DNA of 64,000 bases from Streptomyces sp. NRRL F-5126 (GTDB taxonomy: Bacteria; Actinomycetota; Actinomycetes; Streptomycetales; Streptomycetaceae): assembly GCF_000721265.1 (NCBI RefSeq), contig NZ_JOFZ01000001.1, positions 248,001 to 312,000 on the forward strand, written 5' to 3'. Below the pieces are notes generated by a model that did not search any database, was not told the origin of the DNA, and saw nothing but the letters and a program-made list of their open reading frames with translations. The translations under genes were made by a program, and so were the position numbers. Of this stretch, positions 1 through 8,864 are shown one piece after another. Numbering within the stretch: the stretch's first letter is position 1; every line of letters begins with the position of its first letter.

Positions 1-779
1 TGCTGGGCGACGGCGAGGCTGAACGCGGGTACCAGGATGAGCGCCATGGCGTCCTCGATGAGCAGGGTGGAGGACACCTCGGGAACGGTCCACGACACGA
101 GGAACGCGTCGCTCTCGGCGCCGGCGCCGAAGAGGTGGGCGATGACCTGGTCACGCACGAGCCCGAGCAGCGCACCGAGCGCGGTGAGCACGGCGGTGAC
201 GAGCGCGGCCCGCCCGAACCGCACCCCGCCCCGCCCGGCAGGCCCGCCCTCGGCGCTGGACGCGCCGGCTCCGGGCGCGACACCGGCACCGGCCGAGCCG
301 CCCGGCCCCGGCGCACCAGCACCCACGTCCGCCTCCGGCACCGCCGCACCCGATCCCACGGAGGCGGGCGCCGCCCCACCGCCCGCACCGGACGCCGCGT
401 CAGCAGGACGGGGCTCAGGACCCGCGCCCGCTGCACCGCCGTCGCCTTCCGCCCCACCTGCGGGCCGGGGCGCCGGGCCCGCAGGTGCGGGCCGGGGACC
501 GCCAGACCGCGGCGCCGCCCCGGCGCCGTCCACCCGCACCGCCGCCGCGGACGGCGCGTCAGGTGCGGGTATGGCGGCGGCTGTCTGCACGGCCGGCATG
601 TTCGACGCGACGGGGCCCTGCGAGGCGCCGCTCGTGGCCACCACGGCAGCCGGTCCGTCGCCGTCCACCCGGACCGCCGTTGCGGCCACCGGTGCACCGG
701 CGCCGGAGAGCGCGGCGCCCGCGCCCGGCGCCTCGTGCCCGCCGGCGCGCGGCGCGGGCGTGCCGCCGGTGGGGGTCAC
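1..779 (-). CDS. MurJ/MviN- or Wzx-like lipid-linked polysaccharide flippase (3' end outside window)
   Basis: About 259 codons are visible and the gene runs off the left edge. The GTG start at 779 overlaps the stop of the upstream polymerase gene by 4 bp (GTGA). Residues 1 to about 180 are an Ala/Gly/Pro low-complexity region. A hydrophobic domain begins near residue 186, with VRFGRAALVTAVLT followed by DAFLVSWTVPE and EDAMALILVPAFS, which resembles the first helices of MurJ/MviN-type flippases in Streptomyces polysaccharide clusters. The inferred role is moving a polyprenyl-linked sugar unit across the membrane for the polymerase next door. The long disordered leader could also mean that the true start lies further in. 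The family call rests on about 75 residues. Confidence 0.7.
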   Translation of the reverse strand, partial: MTPTGGTPAPRAGGHEAPGAGAALSGAGAPVAATAVRVDGDGPAAVVATSGASQGPVASNMPAVQTAAAIPAPDAPSAAAVRVDGAGAAPRSGGPRPAPAGPAPRPAGGAEGDGGAAGAGPEPRPADAASGAGGGAAPASVGSGAAVPEADVGAGAPGPGGSAGAGVAPGAGASSAEGGPAGRGGVRFGRAALVTAVLTALGALLGLVRDQVIAHLFGAGAESDAFLVSWTVPEVSSTLLIEDAMALILVPAFSLAVAQ

Positions 780-2191
780 CGCTGCCGCGCCCGACCCGGG
801 GCGCGGAGGTGTCCCACCGTGCCGAGTGACCATGCCGCCGCGAGGCCGAGCATCAGCGCGGTGAGGACCGTCGACGGGCCGCCGATGTCCGCGTACGCGA
901 AGTCGATGAGCTGCCACACCAGCAGCGCGCACACCATGGCCGCGATGCCCGCGTCCCGGCGCTCGCGCAGCGCGCGGGGCAGCCGGCGCACGGCGCACAC
1001 CAGGATCGCCAGCCAGCTGCCCACCAGCGCGAGCACCCCGATCACCCCCTGCTCGCTGAGGATCAGCAGGTACATGTTGTGCGGGGAGAGCAGCGGCTCG
1101 CGCTGGAAGCCCGCGCCCGCGCCGTCGGTGTCGCTGCCCGAGGACAGTGCGAGCGAGGCGTGCGCATCGCGGTACGCGGGGAAGCCCTTGAGCCCGACGC
1201 CGGACACGGGGTCCTCGCGCCACATGTCGACCGCGGCCGCCCACATGGTGTACCGGTCGGTCACGGACTGGTCGGGGTCGCCCGCGACCCGCGTGATCGA
1301 GTCGAGCCGCTGCCCGACGAGCTGGGAGCCGACGCCGAACCCGCCGATCAGCACCACCCCGAGCGCGCCCGCGGCAAGCGCCACGACGACCGCGCGCCGT
1401 ACCCCCGTCGCCACGAGCATCGCGGCGAGCGCGGCGGCCGTCGCGATCCAGGCGCCGCGGCTGAACGACAGCACGAGCGGCACCACGAGCAGCCCGGCAC
1501 ACACCGCGGCGCAGGCCCGGACGCGCGGGGCCGCGCGCCGGTCGAGCGCGTAACCCGCCGCGACGATCAGGCCGTACGACACGACCGTGGCCATGCCCAT
1601 CACGTCCGTCGGGCCGAACGTGCCGACCGCCCTGATGTCCTTGCCCTCGTACGACGCCCCGGTGGCGGTCAGGTTCTGGACGACGCCGACGCCGCCCTCG
1701 ACGAGCGCCAGCGCGACCAGCCCGCCGGCCACGACCGCGAAGTCGCGCCTGCCGCGCACCAGCAGGACGAGCGCGGCGGGCACGAGCACGAAGATCTGCA
1801 GGTAGCGCGGCACCCCGGCGAGGCTGAACGCGGGGTCGTGCGAGGCGATCGCGGCGACGGACACGCCCACCACGGGGGCGCCGAGCACCACAGCGGCCGT
1901 CCGGCTCAGCGGCCGCTCTCGCAGGCGCAGCAGCCGCCCCGCGCAGAACAGCACGAGGACCCCCGAGGCGGCGTCGGCGACCGTGCCCGTGCCCTCGGAC
2001 GCGCTGCCGCCCGGCGGCGCGGGCACGGCGAGCAGGGCGAGTACGGCCAGGACGGGCAGCAGGTGCGCGTACCGCCAACGGGTCAGTCGCACGAGGGCGT
2101 TGGCGGGTTCCCGCTCCGCCACCGCGGGAGCGGGCGAGGGGGCCGCGGGCATCACCACGACAGGTGCGGACACGGGCGCGGGCGCGGTCAT
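776..2191 (-). CDS. O-antigen ligase / Wzy-type polysaccharide polymerase
   Basis: This 471-residue integral membrane protein has roughly a dozen hydrophobic segments separated by short Arg-rich loops. Near its C-terminal third it carries the typical Wzy_C-type pattern: a Gly-rich GVGLKGFPAYRDAH loop and then SPHNMYLLILSEQG. The ATG at 2191 overlaps the stop of the glycosylphosphotransferase gene (ATGA), and its own stop overlaps the flippase start, so the genes are translationally coupled. In this family the protein polymerises or ligates undecaprenyl-linked repeat units on the outer face of the membrane. The polymer made here cannot be read from the sequence. Confidence 0.8.
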   Translation of the reverse strand: MTAPAPVSAPVVVMPAAPSPAPAVAEREPANALVRLTRWRYAHLLPVLAVLALLAVPAPPGGSASEGTGTVADAASGVLVLFCAGRLLRLRERPLSRTAAVVLGAPVVGVSVAAIASHDPAFSLAGVPRYLQIFVLVPAALVLLVRGRRDFAVVAGGLVALALVEGGVGVVQNLTATGASYEGKDIRAVGTFGPTDVMGMATVVSYGLIVAAGYALDRRAAPRVRACAAVCAGLLVVPLVLSFSRGAWIATAAALAAMLVATGVRRAVVVALAAGALGVVLIGGFGVGSQLVGQRLDSITRVAGDPDQSVTDRYTMWAAAVDMWREDPVSGVGLKGFPAYRDAHASLALSSGSDTDGAGAGFQREPLLSPHNMYLLILSEQGVIGVLALVGSWLAILVCAVRRLPRALRERRDAGIAAMVCALLVWQLIDFAYADIGGPSTVLTALMLGLAAAWSLGTVGHLRAPGRARQR

Positions 2192-3780
2192 CAGCTGCCC
2201 GCCGGCCGGACGAGCGAGGCCGCCGTGCGCAGCAGGATGCACACGTCCTGCCAGAGCGACCAGTGGTCGATGTAGTGGTTGTCGAAGCGCGAGCGGTCCT
2301 CGATGGACGTGTCGCCGCGCAGCCCGTGCACCTGCGCGAGGCCGGTGATGCCGACGGGCATCCGGTGGCGTGCCGCGTACCCGGGCAGGGTCTTGCTGAA
2401 GTTCGCGACGAAGTGCGGGCGTTCGGGGCGCGGCCCGACGAGGCTCATGTCGCCGCGCAGCACGTTCCACAGCTGCGGAAGCTCGTCGAGCGAGGTGCGG
2501 CGCAGCAGCCTGCCGACGGTACTCATGCGGTGGTCGCCCGCGATGTTCCAGCGGGTGGCGGACTCGTGCTCGTCGGCGGGGCGCAGGGTGCGGAACTTCA
2601 GCAGGGTGAACAGGCGGCCGTCCTGCCCGACACGCTCCTGCCGGAACAGCACGCCGGGGCCGTCGCACAGCCGCACGGCGAGCGCGCAGCCGAGCAGGAC
2701 CGGCGAGACGGCGAGCAGCGCGGGCGCCGCGACGGCCATGTCGAGGCAGCGTTTCGCCCGTCTGCCGCGCCGGCGCGGCTCCGGTGCGTCCACGCGGCGG
2801 CAGGCGAAGCCCCAGAGGTGCTCGGGCATGCTCGGGCGCGGGCCCGCCGCGTCCCGGGCGTCGCCGACGAACAGCACGCCGCACCCGTACGCGCGCAGCA
2901 GCGCGACGAGCTCGCCCGTGCCGGCGCCATCCGCCGCACTGAAAGAATCAGCGCCGACGCCGACGAACACCGCCTCGGACACGCCGCCCAGGACGACGGC
3001 ACGCTGGACGTCCTCGACGGACGCGAGCACCGGCGGCACCGCGCGCATGTCCTGCCCGTCGGTGCCGACAGCGGAGGCGGCGGACGCGGCGCCTGACGGC
3101 GCGTCGGCGCAGCAGTCCACAAGGCCCACGGGCAGCAGCCCGTACTCCGGGTGGCGCGCCAGCAGTGCCGCCACCGCCCGCGCCTGCGCGCCGCCGCCCA
3201 CGACGAGGGCGGGGCGCCCCGCGGCGCGCGCCGCCGCGCGTGCGCGCACGTTCACCGCGGCCCGCAGCCCGCAGGCGACGGCGAGCTGCGCGCCCACGCC
3301 CCCGGCGAGCGTGGACAGGGCGCACACGTCCGCGACGGAGAACAGGGCGTCGCACACGGCCGCCGCCACGCACCACGCGATACCGACGCGGACAGCGAAC
3401 GCGGGCAGCCGGTCGAGCACCGACGGGTTCACCGCCGTCCCGTACAGGCCGCCGTACGCGTTGAGTCCGGTGACGCACGCGACGAGCAGCGCGGCCAGCG
3501 TGATCCCGGCGGGCCCCGCCGCCACCTGGCTGCCGACCCGCAGGACGGCCATCGCCGCGAGCACGCCCGCCGCGTCGGCGGCGAGGAGCGGCAGCGTCCG
3601 GCGGGCCGGCCTGCGCACGCGCGCGGGCGCCGCGACGCGGTCGAACGGTTCGAGGCCGCGCGGCGCGTGGTCGCGCGCGCGCTCACGCGGCGGCGCGGCG
3701 ATCGTGATGCGGCCCGTGCTCTGCCCGGCGCTGCTCGGGGCCCCCGAGGGGGAGGGGAGACCGGTGCTTTCCGTGGTCAC
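2191..3780 (-). CDS. Polyprenyl-phosphate glycosylphosphotransferase (initiating sugar transferase)
   Basis: This 529-residue protein has the layout of exopolysaccharide-initiating transferases. It has several N-terminal membrane helices (about residues 60-150) and a central Rossmann-like soluble region. A single membrane helix follows after KRCLDMAVAAPALLAVSPVL, and the C-terminus is a bacterial sugar transferase domain. The domain shows LLKFRTLRP, RRTSLDELPQLWNVLRGDMS and the catalytic-region motif SLVGPRPERPHFV. In this family it transfers a hexose-1-phosphate from a nucleotide sugar onto undecaprenyl phosphate, the first step of repeat-unit assembly. It sits between the glycosyltransferase and polymerase genes, with 4-bp overlaps on both sides. 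The sugar substrate is not predictable. Confidence 0.9.
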   Translation of the reverse strand: MTTESTGLPSPSGAPSSAGQSTGRITIAAPPRERARDHAPRGLEPFDRVAAPARVRRPARRTLPLLAADAAGVLAAMAVLRVGSQVAAGPAGITLAALLVACVTGLNAYGGLYGTAVNPSVLDRLPAFAVRVGIAWCVAAAVCDALFSVADVCALSTLAGGVGAQLAVACGLRAAVNVRARAAARAAGRPALVVGGGAQARAVAALLARHPEYGLLPVGLVDCCADAPSGAASAASAVGTDGQDMRAVPPVLASVEDVQRAVVLGGVSEAVFVGVGADSFSAADGAGTGELVALLRAYGCGVLFVGDARDAAGPRPSMPEHLWGFACRRVDAPEPRRRGRRAKRCLDMAVAAPALLAVSPVLLGCALAVRLCDGPGVLFRQERVGQDGRLFTLLKFRTLRPADEHESATRWNIAGDHRMSTVGRLLRRTSLDELPQLWNVLRGDMSLVGPRPERPHFVANFSKTLPGYAARHRMPVGITGLAQVHGLRGDTSIEDRSRFDNHYIDHWSLWQDVCILLRTAASLVRPAGS

Positions 3781-5003
3781 TGGTGGATCGGCTCCCTGCG
3801 CTCGGGGTGCGGCGCGTCCGCGACCTCGCGGTAGACGTCCGCGATGGCCGCGGCGGTCAGCCGCACGTCGAAGGTGCTCAGAACGTGGTCGTGCGCCTGG
3901 CGGCCGAGTGCCGCGCGGCCAGGACCGTCGCGCAGCAGCGCGGCGACGGCCGCGGCGAGCGCCGCGGGGTCCCCGGCCGGTACGAGGCAGCGTTCCGCGT
4001 GCCCTGGCGGCAGGGACTCGCGCGAGCCGTCCACATCGGTCAGGACGACGGGCCGGCCGCAGGCCATGGCTTCGAGCGGGGAGAGCGCCATGCCCTCCCA
4101 GCGGGACGGCAGGACGGCCAGGTCGGCCGCGCGGTACCAGCGCGCGGTGTCGGCGACCGCACCCGCGAACAGCACGGACGGTGGTGCCGCGGCGCGCAGT
4201 GACGCGGCGTCAGGACCGTCTCCGACGAGGACGAGGCGCGCGCCCGGCACCTCGCGCGCGACGCACTCCCACGCGCGCAGCAGGACGTCCTGCCCCTTCT
4301 GCCGGCACAGCCTGCCGACGCACACGACGACGGGGGCCGCCTCCGTGTCGGGCCCCGCGTCGAGGTCGAGCCCGTCCCTGCCGAGGCCGGCGAGCGGCAG
4401 CGGCGCGCCGCCGTCCCCGGACCCGGTGTCCTGCGACGCGGAGGGCGTGAAGCGCCCGGTATCGACTCCGTTGCGCACGACACGGAAGGTGGCGCGCACA
4501 CCGGCGCGCACCCCGGTCGCGCGCTCCGCGTCGCTGACGCACACGATGCGGTCGCTCCAGCGCGCCGCCCACCGCTCCCAGCCGCGAGCGGCGGCCGCCA
4601 TCGGGCCGCCGACGGCCTCGAAGGACCATGCGTGCGGCTGGAAGACGGTGGGCACACGGCCCCGCGCGGCGAGCCGGCCGGCGAGCCCCGCCTTCGCGCT
4701 GTGGGCGTGCAGGACACCGGGGCGCACCGCGTCGATGATGCGGGCGGCCGAGCGGACCTCGCCGGGCAGCGCCGGTCCCGGCTGCCGGGTGGCCCGCCAC
4801 GGCCTGACCTCGGCTCCCGCGCGTACGGCCGCGGCGGCGAGGAAGCCCTCGGGCGGGCAGCCGACGACGACGCGCAACCCGGCCGCGGCCTGTGCGGCGA
4901 CGAGGTCGGCGACGACGCGCGGCACACCGCCTTCGATGGGCTGGACGAGGTGCAGGGCGGTGAAGCCGGTGTCGGCCCCGGAACTACCGGACGTCACGCG
5001 CAC
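3777..5003 (-). CDS. GT4-family glycosyltransferase
   Basis: This 408-residue GT-B enzyme starts with a donor/acceptor loop (HLVQPIEGGVPRVVADLVAA). Its C-terminal half has GRLCRQKGQDVLLRAW and the E-x7-E motif of family 4, seen as WEGMALSPLEAMACGRPVV. It lacks a signal peptide and is probably cytosolic or membrane-peripheral, adding sugars to the lipid-linked repeat unit. It is the first gene of the four-gene minus-strand operon, and its stop overlaps the next start (ATGA at 3777-3780). Confidence 0.88.
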   Translation of the reverse strand: MRVTSGSSGADTGFTALHLVQPIEGGVPRVVADLVAAQAAAGLRVVVGCPPEGFLAAAAVRAGAEVRPWRATRQPGPALPGEVRSAARIIDAVRPGVLHAHSAKAGLAGRLAARGRVPTVFQPHAWSFEAVGGPMAAAARGWERWAARWSDRIVCVSDAERATGVRAGVRATFRVVRNGVDTGRFTPSASQDTGSGDGGAPLPLAGLGRDGLDLDAGPDTEAAPVVVCVGRLCRQKGQDVLLRAWECVAREVPGARLVLVGDGPDAASLRAAAPPSVLFAGAVADTARWYRAADLAVLPSRWEGMALSPLEAMACGRPVVLTDVDGSRESLPPGHAERCLVPAGDPAALAAAVAALLRDGPGRAALGRQAHDHVLSTFDVRLTAAAIADVYREVADAPHPERREPIHQ

Positions 5004-5513
5004 TTCGTCCCACTTCTTTCCGCTGCTGGAGGAGGAGGCGCCGGCCGGGCCCCCACGCGTCGGAGGGTCCCCGGTCAGTCCCCGGCCCCCGCCTGTACGA
5101 AGAACGCACCGGACCCCAGGGGGTCACGCCCGGTGCCGGATCGAACGCCAAGTCGCCCCTCACCGGCGGTCAGAGCGGTCTCCGGGTCGAACACACCTGA
5201 GTCGTGGCCACGGTTGTTCGCATAAAAGGTTTGTCTCTTGATCCGCTCAACGCCACGGGAACCCCACCCTCCGGAGGTCGCGCAAATAGCCCGAAAGAGT
5301 CCCATCCGGACCGATAGGCACCTTTACAGAGCGGGCCCTGAATGTGACGGAGGCACGCGGACGCACCGGGCTGCCAGGGTCGCGGCCAGGCAGAAGAGCT
5401 CAGGCTTCACTCATTCGGGGCAGCAACCGATCGGGTGCAGCCGCGTTGATCGGTACGTCGGGCATTCGCGCCCGGCGTTCGTTTTGTCTGTCACACCGAG
5501 GAGCCTCATCCCC
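5004..5513. promoter_or_regulatory. Divergent intergenic region between polysaccharide operon and chaplin gene
   Basis: This 510-bp stretch separates the minus-strand polysaccharide operon from the first chaplin gene and should hold both promoters. Local AT-rich spots lie at about 5215-5240 (CGCATAAAAGGTTTG) and 5285-5330. A 76-codon open frame on the minus strand (5075-5305) has no family-like features, so I treat it as chance. I saw no operator that I can name. Confidence 0.4.
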
Positions 5514-5753
5514 ATGTCGCGTATCGCGAAGGCTGTTGTTCTGTCCACCACGGCGGTCGCCGCTGTCGCCGGCGCGTCCGGTGCCGCGTTCGCCGACGCC
5601 GGCGCGGGTGCCGCTGCCATCGGCTCCCCCGGCGTCATCTCCGGCAACGTCGTGCAGGTCCCGGTCCACGTGCCGGTCAACGTCTGCGGCAACACCGTCA
5701 ACGTGATCGGTCTGCTGAACCCCGCGTTCGGCAACACCTGCGTCAACGCCTGA
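5514..5753 (+). CDS. Short chaplin (amyloid-forming surface coat protein)
   Basis: This 79-residue protein has an Ala-rich Sec signal peptide ending near AAFADAG and one chaplin domain. The domain shows the classic SPGVISGNVVQVPVHVPVN, CGNTVNVIGLLNPAFGN and a second Cys in the terminal TCVNA. Short chaplins are secreted, self-assemble into amyloid fibrils and make aerial hyphae and spores hydrophobic. The two cysteines form an intramolecular disulfide in characterised members. The ATG at 5514 is preceded by GAGGAG. It is one of two short chaplins here, the other at 7404. Confidence 0.96.
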   Translation: MSRIAKAVVLSTTAVAAVAGASGAAFADAGAGAAAIGSPGVISGNVVQVPVHVPVNVCGNTVNVIGLLNPAFGNTCVNA

Positions 5754-5775
5754 GGCATTACGCCCTGAGGCGCCC

Positions 5776-5812
5776 GAGGAGCCGTCCCGCCGTCCAGGCG
5801 TGGCGGCTCCTC
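5776..5812 (+). terminator. Hairpin terminator after first chaplin gene
   Basis: A 9-bp perfect inverted repeat (GAGGAGCCG at 5776 and CGGCTCCTC at 5804) starts 22 bp after the chaplin stop. No long T-run follows, as is common for high-GC terminators. Confidence 0.5.
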
Positions 5813-5956
5813 TCCATGTGCGGCGCCGGCGCCAGTGCCATTGGTACGGATGAGGACGTGTCAGCCACCCGTTCGGACCGGGGCGCGTTGCGGGACACAC
5901 CGGCGGAACGGACCGTGAAGTGACCGTTCCCCGTGTCCCGAAAGGACCCCCGCACG

Positions 5957-6682
5957 ATGCGCCCCCAGCTCCCCCTGACCGCCGCGGCCGCCGCCGCCTG
6001 CACCGCACTCGCTCTCGGCACCGCCGGCCCCGCGGCCGCCGCCGTCCACACCCCGCACGGCGCCGGCCACGCCGCCCCCGCCGCCCACCAGCCCCTCCCC
6101 CGCGCCCCGCTGCCCGACGCCGCCACGCTGGCCCGCCAGATCAACACGCTCAGGGACGCGGGCGGCGTGCTGACGCCCGTCACCGACCTGCTGAGGACCG
6201 TGGCCGCGGCGAAGGACGGCAAGGTGCCGGCCGCGGAGGCGAACAGGCTCGGCGACGCCGCGACCCACGCCATCACCGCGGCGAAGCCGAAGGCCGCCGC
6301 CACGGGCACCCGGCCGGACGCCGCGGCCAAGCCGAAGGCCACCGTCACCCAGGCGCTCGACGGCCTGCAGAAGTCCGTGGACGCCCTTGTCACGGCGGCG
6401 AAGGCGGGCAACGCGACGAAGGCCAGAACGGGAACGTCGGACGCCGTGACGAAGCTCGTCAACGTGCTGGTCGCGGACGTGCTCGCCGGCGGCCTGCCGA
6501 AGCCCGACCTGCCTGGCCTGCCCGACCTGCCGACCATGCCCGCGACGTCCACCACACTGCCGTCGACGTCCACGCTGCCGTCGTCCGACCGGCCGGCGAC
6601 GACGACACTCCCGGCCGACGTGCCGGCGGTCTCGACGCTGCCCGCGCCCGCGGTGCCGGGGATGGCCGGCCTCTACCGCTGA
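5957..6682 (+). CDS. Small secreted Ala/Pro-rich protein of unknown function
   Basis: This 241-residue protein has a clear N-terminal export signal (MRPQLPLTAAAAAACTALAL, cleavage probably near PAAAAVH). A His/Ala/Pro-rich stretch follows, then an Ala/Lys-rich helical middle, and a Ser/Thr/Pro-rich tail that could be a cell-wall or glycosylated linker. I chose the ATG at 5957 because AAAGGA lies 10 bp upstream. It sits between two chaplin genes, which suggests an envelope or aerial-hypha role, but no domain is recognisable. Confidence 0.75.
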   Translation: MRPQLPLTAAAAAACTALALGTAGPAAAAVHTPHGAGHAAPAAHQPLPRAPLPDAATLARQINTLRDAGGVLTPVTDLLRTVAAAKDGKVPAAEANRLGDAATHAITAAKPKAAATGTRPDAAAKPKATVTQALDGLQKSVDALVTAAKAGNATKARTGTSDAVTKLVNVLVADVLAGGLPKPDLPGLPDLPTMPATSTTLPSTSTLPSSDRPATTTLPADVPAVSTLPAPAVPGMAGLYR

Positions 6683-6925
6683 ACCCGCACGCCTGAGACA
6701 CCGTCGTACACCGAGCGGCCCGGAGCCGGCACACCGCCGGACCCGGGCCGCCGCGTCGTGTCCGGCCCATGCGCCCCAACGACCGCGCCCCGCATTCGAT
6801 ACGCGCGGCACACCGGTGCCAGGCGTAAGAGTGGCACCGGCGGAATTCGGCCGTCTCGCAGTTTCCCCCGGTGGCGCGGGCTCGTTAGGGATGACGCAGT
6901 CCGACGCGAAAGAAGGTTCACGCAC

Positions 6926-7273
6926 ATGAAGTCCATGAAGGTTGCCGCGATCGTCACCGGTTCCCTGGTCGCGCTGGGTGGGGCGGCCCCGGCCTTCGCC
7001 AACGGCCTCACCCCCTCGAGCCTGAACGGCGGGATCGACGAGATCGCCGCCAACGGGCTGCGCAGCGGCTCGCCGATCAACACCAACGCGCTGGACACGG
7101 AGAACAAGGGCTCGCTGGTCAACGCGGTCAGTGACACGGCGCAGAGCCTGGGCAAGTCGAAGCCGGGCCAGAAGCAGGGCAAGAGCGGGCAGGGCAAGAG
7201 CGGGCAGGCCAAGGGGTCAGACGCCGGCCAGGGCGTCGGTTCCCTCCTCGGCGGTCTCCCGCTCGGCGGCTGA
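6926..7273 (+). CDS. Small exported protein with Gly/Lys/Gln-rich tail
   Basis: This 115-residue protein starts at ATG 6926 after AGAAGG. It has a Sec signal (MKSMKVAAIVTGSLVALGGA, cleavage near AFANG). The mature part is Asn/Ser/Gly-rich, with short near-repeats of KSGQGKSGQAK at about residues 85-95. It has no cysteines and does not match the chaplin or rodlin pattern. Its position between the chaplins suggests co-expression in aerial growth. Function unknown. Confidence 0.75.
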   Translation: MKSMKVAAIVTGSLVALGGAAPAFANGLTPSSLNGGIDEIAANGLRSGSPINTNALDTENKGSLVNAVSDTAQSLGKSKPGQKQGKSGQGKSGQAKGSDAGQGVGSLLGGLPLGG

Positions 7274-7403
7274 CACACGCCGTCCGGCGGCAGGTGCCGG
7301 CGTTACGCCAGGCGATGGAGTTTCGGCGGGTGACCGGGTCGCTCCCCTCAGGGGGGCGATTCGGCACATAAAGTGAAAAAACCACCGAAGAAAGGTACAT
7401 CGC

Positions 7404-7643
7404 ATGAACGGCATCAAGAAGGCGGCCGTGGTCGTCGCGACCGCCGGAATCGCCGCGTTCGCGGCAGCCGGCACCGCCGCCGCCGACGCGGGTGCGGGCG
7501 CCGTGGCCGCCGGTTCCCCGGGTGTCCTGTCCGGCAACGTCGTCCAGGTCCCGATCCACATCCCGGTCAACGCCTGCGGCAACACCGTGAGTGTGATCGG
7601 CCTGCTGAACCCCGCGTTCGGCAACGGTTGCGTCAACCGCTGA
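7404..7643 (+). CDS. Second short chaplin
   Basis: This 79-residue protein is strongly similar to the chaplin at 5514: signal peptide ending around AAADAG, then SPGVLSGNVVQVPIHIPVN, CGNTVSVIGLLNPAFGN and a terminal GCVNR. The ATG at 7404 follows AAGAAAGG. An AT-rich stretch just upstream (CACATAAAGTGAAAAAACC) probably contains the promoter. A strong hairpin follows the gene. Confidence 0.96.
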   Translation: MNGIKKAAVVVATAGIAAFAAAGTAAADAGAGAVAAGSPGVLSGNVVQVPIHIPVNACGNTVSVIGLLNPAFGNGCVNR

Positions 7644-7697
7644 TCGGTTCGCGACCTACCTCGCAGGAACGGCTTGTTCTCCCCCTCGGGAACACGA

Positions 7698-7746
7698 CGG
7701 AGCGGCTGTGTGGAGTTGGGGCTCCACGCAGCCGCTCCGGCTTTTT
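7698..7746. terminator. Strong bidirectional terminator
   Basis: An 18-bp stem (7698-7715 with 7722-7739, one mismatch) has a 6-nt loop and is followed by CTTTTT. It lies between the chaplin gene and the convergent VKOR gene, so it can stop both transcripts. Confidence 0.85.
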
Positions 7747-7766
7747 CCTGACGCCCCGTCCGGGAC

Positions 7767-8438
7767 TCAGCTCGTCCAGAAGTCCCACCAGCGGGTCAGT
7801 ACGAGCATCCCGATGCCGCCGAGCCAGAGCAGCGGCGGCATCCAGTGGAACTCGGTCAGCGCCGAGCGCAGCCAGGCGGGTGCGGGGATGATCCTGTTGC
7901 GGACGTTGTGCACGGTGACGTAGCAGAACATCAGCGTCGTGCCCGTCCAGGCCAGGCAGCACCACAGGCACAGCGCGTTGATGTCGTACAGCGACTGCAC
8001 CTGGAGCCACGAGCAGAAGCCGACGCCGAACAGCGTGCCGCCCTGCAGCCCGAGCCAGTACCAGCGGCCGTATCGCGCGCCCGCCAGGACGCCCATGCCG
8101 ATGGCGATCACCACCGGGTACGTCGCGAGGCCGAGCATCGGGTTGGGGAACCCGAAGACCCACGCCTGGGCGCTCTTCATCACACTGCCGCAGGACACCA
8201 CCGGATTCAGGCTGCAACCCGGTGTGAAACCGGGGTCCTTGAGGAGCTTGAACTCGTCGAGTGTGATGACCCAGGCGGCCAGCAGGCCCATGAAACCCGA
8301 CACCACCAGGAGCGCACCGAACCCCCGGCTGCCGCCGTACCCGGCCGCACCGCCCCCGGGATCCGCGCCGCGCGCGCGTGCCGCCCTGCCGTTGCTCTCA
8401 CTGCCGGCGGATTCCCTGCCGGCGACTGCCGTTGCCAT
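7767..8438 (-). CDS. Vitamin K epoxide reductase (VKOR) family protein
   Basis: This 223-residue membrane protein has about five hydrophobic helices after a disordered Gly/Arg N-terminus. It carries the VKOR cysteines: a loop pair in GCSLNPVVSCGSV (also the conserved Ser/Asn region) and the redox centre CLWCC (CxxC). Bacterial VKORs reoxidise DsbA-like thioredoxins with menaquinone, so this enzyme probably supports disulfide formation in exported proteins. Chaplins need an intramolecular disulfide and are encoded beside it, but the functional link is my inference. Confidence 0.9.
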   Translation of the reverse strand: MATAVAGRESAGSESNGRAARARGADPGGGAAGYGGSRGFGALLVVSGFMGLLAAWVITLDEFKLLKDPGFTPGCSLNPVVSCGSVMKSAQAWVFGFPNPMLGLATYPVVIAIGMGVLAGARYGRWYWLGLQGGTLFGVGFCSWLQVQSLYDINALCLWCCLAWTGTTLMFCYVTVHNVRNRIIPAPAWLRSALTEFHWMPPLLWLGGIGMLVLTRWWDFWTS

Positions 8439-8620
8439 ACGGACGACGCTATGCCCGCCGGGATCAACGCCCGGCGTGGCAGCGGTGGTTTCACTGGAAC
8501 GAGGGAGGCTGGACCGGCAGGAAAATCAGATGAGACACGCGCTCGAAGAAGCGTTTCACCCGTACCCCGTCCCACCCCTCAAGGCAGTGACTCCCGTGCG
8601 CCGCGCCGCGTTGTCCGTGC

Positions 8621-8815
8621 ATGGAGACCCTCCACGCCCAGCGCCGTGAAAGCACGCAGGACACCCGGACCGCCGCACGCGCCGAGCCTGCGCGCGGCCG
8701 CACGCCCACACCCATCTACAACGCGCTCGTGCGCGAGTGGGGGGCCGCAGGACGCACCGTCCCCGCGAGACCCACCACGACCGGCTCGGGGTTCCGCTTC
8801 CCCGCCGCACGCTGA
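8621..8815 (+). CDS. Possible small Streptomyces protein
   Basis: This 64-codon frame has Streptomyces-like codon use (GC-rich third positions). Its middle part, TPTPIYNALVREWGAAGRTV, looks like a conserved short motif of small actinomycete proteins. No clear Shine-Dalgarno precedes the ATG. I cannot assign a function, and it may be a short remnant. Confidence 0.45.
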   Translation: METLHAQRRESTQDTRTAARAEPARGRTPTPIYNALVREWGAAGRTVPARPTTTGSGFRFPAAR

Positions 8816-8864
8816 CGCCGCGACCGGCGGGGCGCCACCCTTGCGGGCCGGCCCCGCCGGCCCG

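Noticed and set aside
135..1553. Long plus-strand frames opposite the polysaccharide genes
   Set aside because: They are Arg/Ala/Gly-rich antisense shadows of high-GC coding DNA; the minus strand has clear membrane-protein families.
5075..5305. 76-codon minus-strand frame between polysaccharide operon and chaplin
   Set aside because: No conserved-looking motif, no good ribosome-binding site; it lies where promoters are expected.
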